Origin: Saprospiraceae bacterium
Lineage (GTDB): Bacteria; Bacteroidota; Bacteroidia; Chitinophagales; Saprospiraceae
Length of the DNA stretch: 9,960 nucleotides
Direction: 5' to 3'
Assembly: GCA_016719855.1 (NCBI GenBank)
Contig: JADJYH010000075.1
Coordinates: 1 to 9,960 of the forward strand
Part shown: in pieces, positions 7,966 through 9,960 of the stretch
Position numbering within the stretch: position 1 is the stretch's first letter
Layout of the letters: each line of letters starts with the position of its first letter
The notes under the pieces: generated by a model
What the model was told of the DNA's origin: nothing
What the model saw: the letters and a program-made list of their open reading frames with translations, nothing else
Databases searched by the model: none
Made by a program: the position numbers and the translations under genes

Positions 7966-8163
7966 ATGCAAACTTCAAGCATTGTTGTAAACGACCAACT
8001 CATCCAAACCGCCATGAACTTGAGCGGCTTGAAAACAAAGAAAGAAGTGGTCGAAAAAGCATTGGAACTCTTGATACAAATGGTAAACCAAGAGGGCATC
8101 CGAACCTTACGTGGGAAGGTGAAATGGGAAGGTGACCTTGACCAAATGCGGGCTGACGCATGA
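7966..8163 (+). CDS. VapB-type antitoxin, orphan
   Basis: This 65-residue protein is a VapB-family antitoxin of the short kind. The N-terminal strand SSIVVNDQLIQTAMNLSG is followed by LKTKKEVVEKALELLIQ, the DNA-binding ribbon-helix-helix-like part. The C-terminal LRGKVKWEGDLDQMR is the toxin-interacting tail seen in the family. The ATG at 7966 is chosen over an earlier in-frame start at 7924, because the latter would begin inside the repeat boundary and add sequence unlike the family. No VapC PIN-domain gene follows: only 27 bases separate the stop from cassette copy 2. The partner is therefore lost, located elsewhere, or was deleted with the duplication. It may still repress or neutralise a toxin in trans. 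Confidence 0.8.
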   Translation: MQTSSIVVNDQLIQTAMNLSGLKTKKEVVEKALELLIQMVNQEGIRTLRGKVKWEGDLDQMRADA

Positions 8164-8167
8164 CAGA

Positions 8168-8198
8168 TTTGTAGATAAACAAAAACGCCTTACCTTCG
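8168..8198 (+). promoter_or_regulatory. Promoter of cassette copy 2
   Basis: TTTG (8168-8171), a 19-base spacer and TACCTTCG (8191-8198) fit the Bacteroidota promoter pattern closely, with one mismatch in the -7 box. As in copy 1, the -33 box lies outside the repeated sequence. Transcription would start near 8204, before the second leader peptide. Confidence 0.5.
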
Positions 8199-8220
8199 CC
8201 CCGCAAAAAAGCAAAACTCA

Positions 8221-8280
8221 ATGTTACCATCTTCCATTATAATCAGCATTACCATTCCCACGTTGCCCGGCAACTTGTGA
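8221..8280 (+). CDS. Leader peptide, 19 codons (copy 2)
   Basis: The frame reads MLPSSIIISITIPTLPGNL and then stops, differing from copy 1 only by Arg to Thr at position 14. Start codon, stop codon and length are all kept. The hairpin over the last codons (GTTGC at 8262-8266 with GCAAC at 8270-8274) is also kept. Confidence 0.5.
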   Translation: MLPSSIIISITIPTLPGNL

Positions 8281-8304
8281 GGCGCTGATTCTTTTGAGAG
8301 GACG

Positions 8305-8341
8305 AAAAGCCCCGGCAGGTTGCGACCTGGCGGGGCTTTTT
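8305..8341 (+). terminator. Intrinsic terminator of cassette copy 2
   Basis: The stem is the same as in copy 1 (15 of 16 pairs) with the loop shortened to TGCG, followed by a T-tract. It should be fully active on the plus strand. Confidence 0.88.
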
Positions 8342-8380
8342 GGTTTTAGACATTTGTAAACCATTTCAAATTAAAACAAA

Positions 8381-9225
8381 ATGCCAGAAACACCACAACC
8401 CAAATCGGATGTTCAAACCTTGCTCGATTACTTTCAAAAGTTACTCGATGCTTTACAAAAGGTTATTTATCTCGCAGCAGGGGCAGTTTCAATTGTGTTA
8501 ATGGTTTTCGTAGGTCTTCTTTGTAACAGCAAAGAGGAAGCAACTGCCAAGGTTTTAGATGCTGAGAATAAAAAGGATTGAAGCAGAGAAAAAGCTGAAA
8601 AAGCCTTTCATCGTGCTGACTCATTAATAACAACTTCAATAAAAGAAACTGAAACAGAAGCTAAAGAAGGAATCACTTCAATAAAAGAATTTGCTGAAAA
8701 GGAAATTTCAAACCTAAGATTAAACGCAAGACAAAAAGCTGCCGAAGAAGTTGACCGATTTGTCAAATCACCTGAAATTCAGAACCTAATTGATGCAAAA
8801 GTTAGGAAGGAAATTGAAGGGAGCTATTTTGAAGAGGTTACAGAATTGAGTGAAATAACTATTGCCTCCAATCAAATGCTATTAGGCGAATACAACGGGA
8901 TGATATTGCTTAAGAAGTATGTTCAATCATCCAAAAATCCCCCTCCAAGAAATTTGCATCTACACTTCTTGACAAGAATTGTGACATTGTTATGAAAAGA
9001 GTTTGGGAGAATTTCCCCGATTATTCAAACAGCCCTAAAGAAGACAATGACCCAAAATTTAACTCGAATCAAATTAAGGCTCTTGAAAACTTCTTATCGA
9101 TTTCAACCCCTGAATTTGAATCCATAGCGCCAAGAGTTCACAGTGTAAACTGGAAATACGGTACGCAATTCTCTGCCTGTCAGGTAGATGAAGTTTTGAA
9201 TTACCTTAAAAATAAAAGTAAATAA
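8381..9225 (+). CDS. Membrane-anchored coiled-coil protein of unknown function, frameshifted
   Basis: I do not recognise this family. The first frame starts at ATG 8381 (MPETPQPKSD) and has one hydrophobic segment at about residues 28-48 (IYLAAGAVSIVLMVFVGLLC), then a charged region. It stops at a TGA at 8579-8581. A frame shift of opposite sign on each side (an extra G near 8577, a missing G near 8593) removes that stop and gives KKIEAEKKAEKAFHRADSL. A long Lys/Glu-rich, probably coiled-coil stretch then runs to about 8850. One extra C in the run at 8939-8943 gives NPPSKKFASTLLDKNCDIVM and joins the last frame (8992-9225), which ends NYLKNKSK. The reconstructed protein is about 281 residues: short cytoplasmic tail, one membrane helix, coiled coil, compact C-terminal domain. 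Its DNA is very AT-rich. It may be controlled by the upstream cassette. Confidence 0.65.
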
Positions 9226-9275
9226 CTATTTCAGTTCTGTCCCTGCAGCAACTGTATAAAACATTGATAATCAGA

Positions 9276-9960
9276 ATGTACAGAGAATTTAAACAACTCA
9301 ACCTCCCCAACATTGATAAAGAAATCCTTTCCTTCTGGGAGCAAGAAAAATCTTCGAGCAAAGCGTCTCCCAGCGCCCCGCCGACAACTCCTGGGTCTTT
9401 TACGAAGGCCCCCCCAGCGCCAACGGCAAGCCGGGCATCCACCACGTCATGGCCCGTGCCATCAAGGACATCTTCTGCCGCTATCAGACCCTGAAAGGCA
9501 AACGGGTGGAGCGCAAGGGCGGCTGGGACACCCACGGCCTGCCCATCGAACTCAGCGTGGAGAAGGAACTCGGCATCACCAAGGAAGACATCGGCAAGAG
9601 CATCTCCGTGGACGAGTACAACCACAAATGCCGGGAAACCGTCATGCGCTACAAGAACGAGTGGGACGACATCACCCGCAAAATGGGCTACTGGGTGGAC
9701 CTCGACAACCCCTATATCACCTACGAAAACGAGTACATCGAAACCGTCTGGTGGATACTCAAGCGCCTGTACGACAAGGGTTTGATGTACAAAGGCACCA
9801 TCCAGCCCTACTCCCCGGCGGCTGGCACGGGCCTCAGCTCTCACGAATTGAACATGCCCGGCGCTTACAAGGAACTGACCGACACGACCGTGGTGGCGCT
9901 GTTCAAAGTAATTGCAGATGAAAAATCGAAAGTCCTATTTAGGAAACCGGGGTCTATGGG
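9276..9960 (+). CDS. ileS: Isoleucyl-tRNA synthetase, N-terminal part, frameshifted
   Basis: This is the beginning of isoleucine-tRNA ligase, which charges tRNA-Ile with isoleucine in the cytoplasm; the rest lies beyond the right edge. ATG 9276 gives MYREFKQLNLPNIDKEIL, a normal N-terminus. One break lies in the A run 9346-9350, where one extra A gives QEKIFEQSVSQRPADNSWVF. From there the frame is open to base 9960. The nucleotide-binding HIGH region appears as SANGKPGIHHVMARAIKDIF (about residues 48-67), and the signature GWDTHGLPIE follows at 83-92. The text YSPAAGTGLSSHELN marks the start of the family's editing-domain side. GC content rises sharply a short way into the gene compared with the AT-rich gene before it. 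There is no clear promoter in the 50 bases upstream, only a weak T/A-rich stretch. Confidence 0.92.

Larger units (their letters stand above)
8191..8346 (+). repeat. Leader-peptide/terminator cassette, copy 2
   Basis: This 156-base copy repeats 7768-7925 in the same orientation, 423 bases further on. The differences from copy 1 are ATC to ATA and AGG to ACG inside the leader frame, one A fewer before the terminator, and one A fewer in the terminator loop. A gene of unknown function starts 34 bases after its end. Confidence 0.85.

Noticed and set aside
7768..8346. CRISPR array or insertion-sequence ends
   Set aside because: There are only two copies, each about 157 bases with internal coding and terminator structure; there are no short spacers, terminal inverted repeats or transposase.
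8579..8581. In-frame TGA followed by an open frame, as in selenocysteine or stop-codon read-through
   Set aside because: A pair of opposite one-base errors around it gives a smoother coiled-coil sequence without the stop, and no SECIS-like hairpin was noticed.
9206..9844. Minus-strand reading frame of 212 codons
   Set aside because: It is antisense to the ileS start, which carries the aminoacyl-tRNA synthetase signatures.

Overview
This window looks like chromosomal DNA from a member of the Bacteroidota, most likely a Saprospiria-type bacterium; that placement is inferred. The signs are promoter boxes of the TTTG / TANNTTTG type, starts without clear Shine-Dalgarno sequences, and an isoleucyl-tRNA synthetase whose HIGH region reads PGIHHVMAR. 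The neighbouring families fit too: a periplasmic-type M16 peptidase, a Tat-exported Gfo/Idh/MocA oxidoreductase and a ROK sugar kinase.

Left part (1-6103, minus strand). A caspase-like peptidase runs off the left edge (1-765). A perfect 12-bp hairpin (821-859) separates it from a long exported M16 (insulinase-like) metallopeptidase (876-3718). Then come an intact Gfo/Idh/MocA oxidoreductase (3854-5146) and an intact ROK kinase (5192-6103), only 45 bases apart and probably co-transcribed in a carbohydrate-related role.

Right part (6200-9960, plus strand). A promoter in the divergent gap at about 6154-6183 probably drives a run of small accessory genes: a Uma2-type nuclease, a small unknown gene, a UPF0175 antitoxin and a DUF3368 PIN-like toxin. 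Two nearly identical cassettes of about 157 bp follow (7768-7925 and 8191-8346). Each holds a promoter box, a 19-codon Ile-rich leader peptide and a strong intrinsic terminator. The first precedes an orphan VapB antitoxin, the second a membrane-anchored coiled-coil protein of unknown function (8381-9225). ileS (from 9276) runs off the right edge.

Many reading frames are broken by single-base changes, several at homopolymers, and translation recovers in another frame with family-typical sequence. The caspase, M16, Uma2, small-gene/antitoxin, coiled-coil and ileS reading frames all show this, while the oxidoreductase, the kinase, the DUF3368 toxin and VapB are intact. The simplest reading is residual consensus error in an assembly from indel-prone reads, although real pseudogenes cannot be excluded. 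For broken genes I give the full reconstructed span and state where the breaks lie. No tRNA, rRNA, CRISPR array or transposase was seen.

The most unusual item is the duplicated leader-peptide/terminator cassette, which has the layout of a transcription attenuator but stands before an antitoxin gene and a gene of unknown function rather than an amino-acid operon.
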